Source: Hybos culiciformis (Eukaryota; Arthropoda; Insecta; Diptera; Hybotidae). From it: a stretch of DNA of 64,000 bases. The stretch spans positions 9,325,376 to 9,389,375 of the forward strand of contig OZ023274.1 of the NCBI GenBank assembly GCA_964007475.1, written 5' to 3'. Below the pieces are notes generated by a model, which saw only the letters and a program-made list of their open reading frames with translations, was not told the DNA's origin and made no database searches. A program made the translations under genes and the position numbers. Of this stretch, positions 62,651-64,000 are shown piece by piece (position 1 is the stretch's first letter; each line of letters begins with the position of its first letter).

Positions 62651-64000
62651 GTAAAATTTTTTTTAATTTATCAAAAAAAATGATTTGCGGAGTTTATGTA
62701 ATTCTAAAAGATGTTTTAAATGATTGAAAAAAATATATATTTTTAGTGATTTGAGCATTAAATGAAGCTCAAAATCTAATTTTTTTTTTTTTTTTCAAAA
62801 TTCAAGCAGAAGGAACATTAATCTTGAAATAATTAGCATTATCGTAATTATGAAAATAATCATTTGTTTGCAAGCAAATTTTCAAAATGGATTTTTTCAT
62901 TTATCTAACGATTTTAATTTATTTTATTTATATCTATCTTGAAAAATTTAAATTTGCATAGGGATTACTAAAATCATGAAAAATATATTCTGTAAATAGT
63001 CAAAAAAGTAACTTGTTTAATTGTGCCAATGAGAATACATTTTGTTTATTTATAATACAGTAATAAACTATTTGATTCTTTTTGAAATATTATGAGATTT
63101 ATTCTAACTTTGACAATGAAAATGCCAATATAGCAATAACTTTGAAAAACTTTTTTTTCATAAATCCTTAGTTCCTTTATAGATCCTTTTTTAAAATGAT
63201 ACCTTTTTAAAATGTTTTATTATTTAAATTTTGACATTTCTGGAGAAATAGTGCATAAAACTTCTTTTAAATAAAATAGTTGTATAACGAAAAAAAAAAA
63301 CGCAATTTAATAAATGAATCGCTGATAAATGTATTTCTGTAAATAAAAAAAATAAATACAAGAAGAGTTTTGGTTTTTTAAATTATCTATAATAAATGAA
63401 GTTTTTGTCCCAAAAGAAGTTCACTTCAAACACACAAATAAGTGTATTACTGAATTTTATTATTTTTCATAGTTTCTTTTTGAAAAAAGGTCTTCGTTTA
63501 TTTGCTTAAAGTTGTCACATTGAATTTTTGCTAAAAAAAAAATGGAAAAGATTTCATTTTTTAAATTTTTAAATAATAGGTTTGAATCAAAACAAACATA
63601 TCGTAAATATCAGCATTTTAAAACATTTTTTGTTTATAGTAAAATGAGAGAATAGTGTGCAAAGACATATTTAATTTCTTAAAACTTTTTTATTTGCTAT
63701 TTTTGTCATTTATAATTTATGTGTATGTTTTTATTTTTTCGTGGTAAAAATTTTCACTTAAAGATATATTAAAGAAAAACCATTACGGTTTTTTTTACTT
63801 GAAAAATTTTAAAAATATTTTGTTATTGTAAAAATATCAAATAATATTTAATTTTTTACTAATTTTCTTTTAAAAAAAGAAAAATTGATTTGATTTCATT
63901 TTAAGTCTTGTAAAATATATTCGTAAAATATATTCGGTTTAGAAAATTTTTTTTATTAATTTTTTTTCTAACGAGAACTTAATTTTTAAACCAATATTGC
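62651..64000 (+). other. fry: fry intron 13, incomplete
   Basis: AT-rich sequence after the exon 13 donor. No further fry exon, repeat or RNA gene seen before the window ends. Confidence 0.7.

Noticed and set aside
1..64000. tRNA, rRNA, CRISPR, bacterial operon or phage features
   Set aside because: None seen; the window is intron-rich insect DNA, so bacterial features are not expected.

Overview
The window is AT-rich genomic DNA of an insect. Two independent genes identify it as insect: a Scratch-family C2H2 zinc-finger repressor and the 5' part of the giant scaffold gene furry (fry). Genes are split by introns with GT-AG borders, introns reach 12 kb, and homopolymer tracts are everywhere. 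I cannot fix the order from the sequence alone. Exon models were built by hand, by requiring splice sites and reading phase to agree across every junction.

Layout. (1) 1-9132, minus strand: a gene I do not recognise for a secreted, repeat-dominated structural protein. Eight exons join in phase: signal peptide, RLKR propeptide site, GQTQSQ/GQAQSQ segments, about 144 tetrapeptides of type QPG-X (X mostly Y, S or A), a spacer with a duplicated LTVL-GTGGPHQ motif, then about 44 pentapeptides of type GPGG-X that run off the left edge. (2) 9133-16493: intergenic, no gene seen. (3) 16494-18803, minus strand: a Scratch-family gene, three coding exons, 494 codons plus stop, five zinc fingers and a Gln-rich tail. 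(4) 18804-30103: divergent intergenic or 5' region; one candidate signal-peptide exon at 21878-22055 (plus strand). (5) 30104 to beyond 64000, plus strand: furry, 13 exons covering about the first 1452 residues, including a phase-symmetric 48-codon exon that may be a cassette.

Mobile DNA lies mostly in introns. There are three compact terminal-inverted-repeat elements (3581-3757, 39729-40268, 43510-43695), a nearly perfect 112-bp inverted repeat (5603-5870), several non-LTR retrotransposon remnants (40.4, 41.7-42.1, 48.0-48.5 and 50.3-50.8 kb) and a dispersed repeat shared by 12.0 and 52.1 kb.

The three main genes have no evident functional link. Fry is a scaffold for NDR kinases in cell morphogenesis, Scratch is a neural transcriptional repressor, and the repeat protein is presumably extracellular. 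The repeat protein is the most unusual item: it joins two different proline/glycine beta-turn repeat arrays, one like the GPGGX arrays of spider flagelliform silk, in one insect polypeptide.
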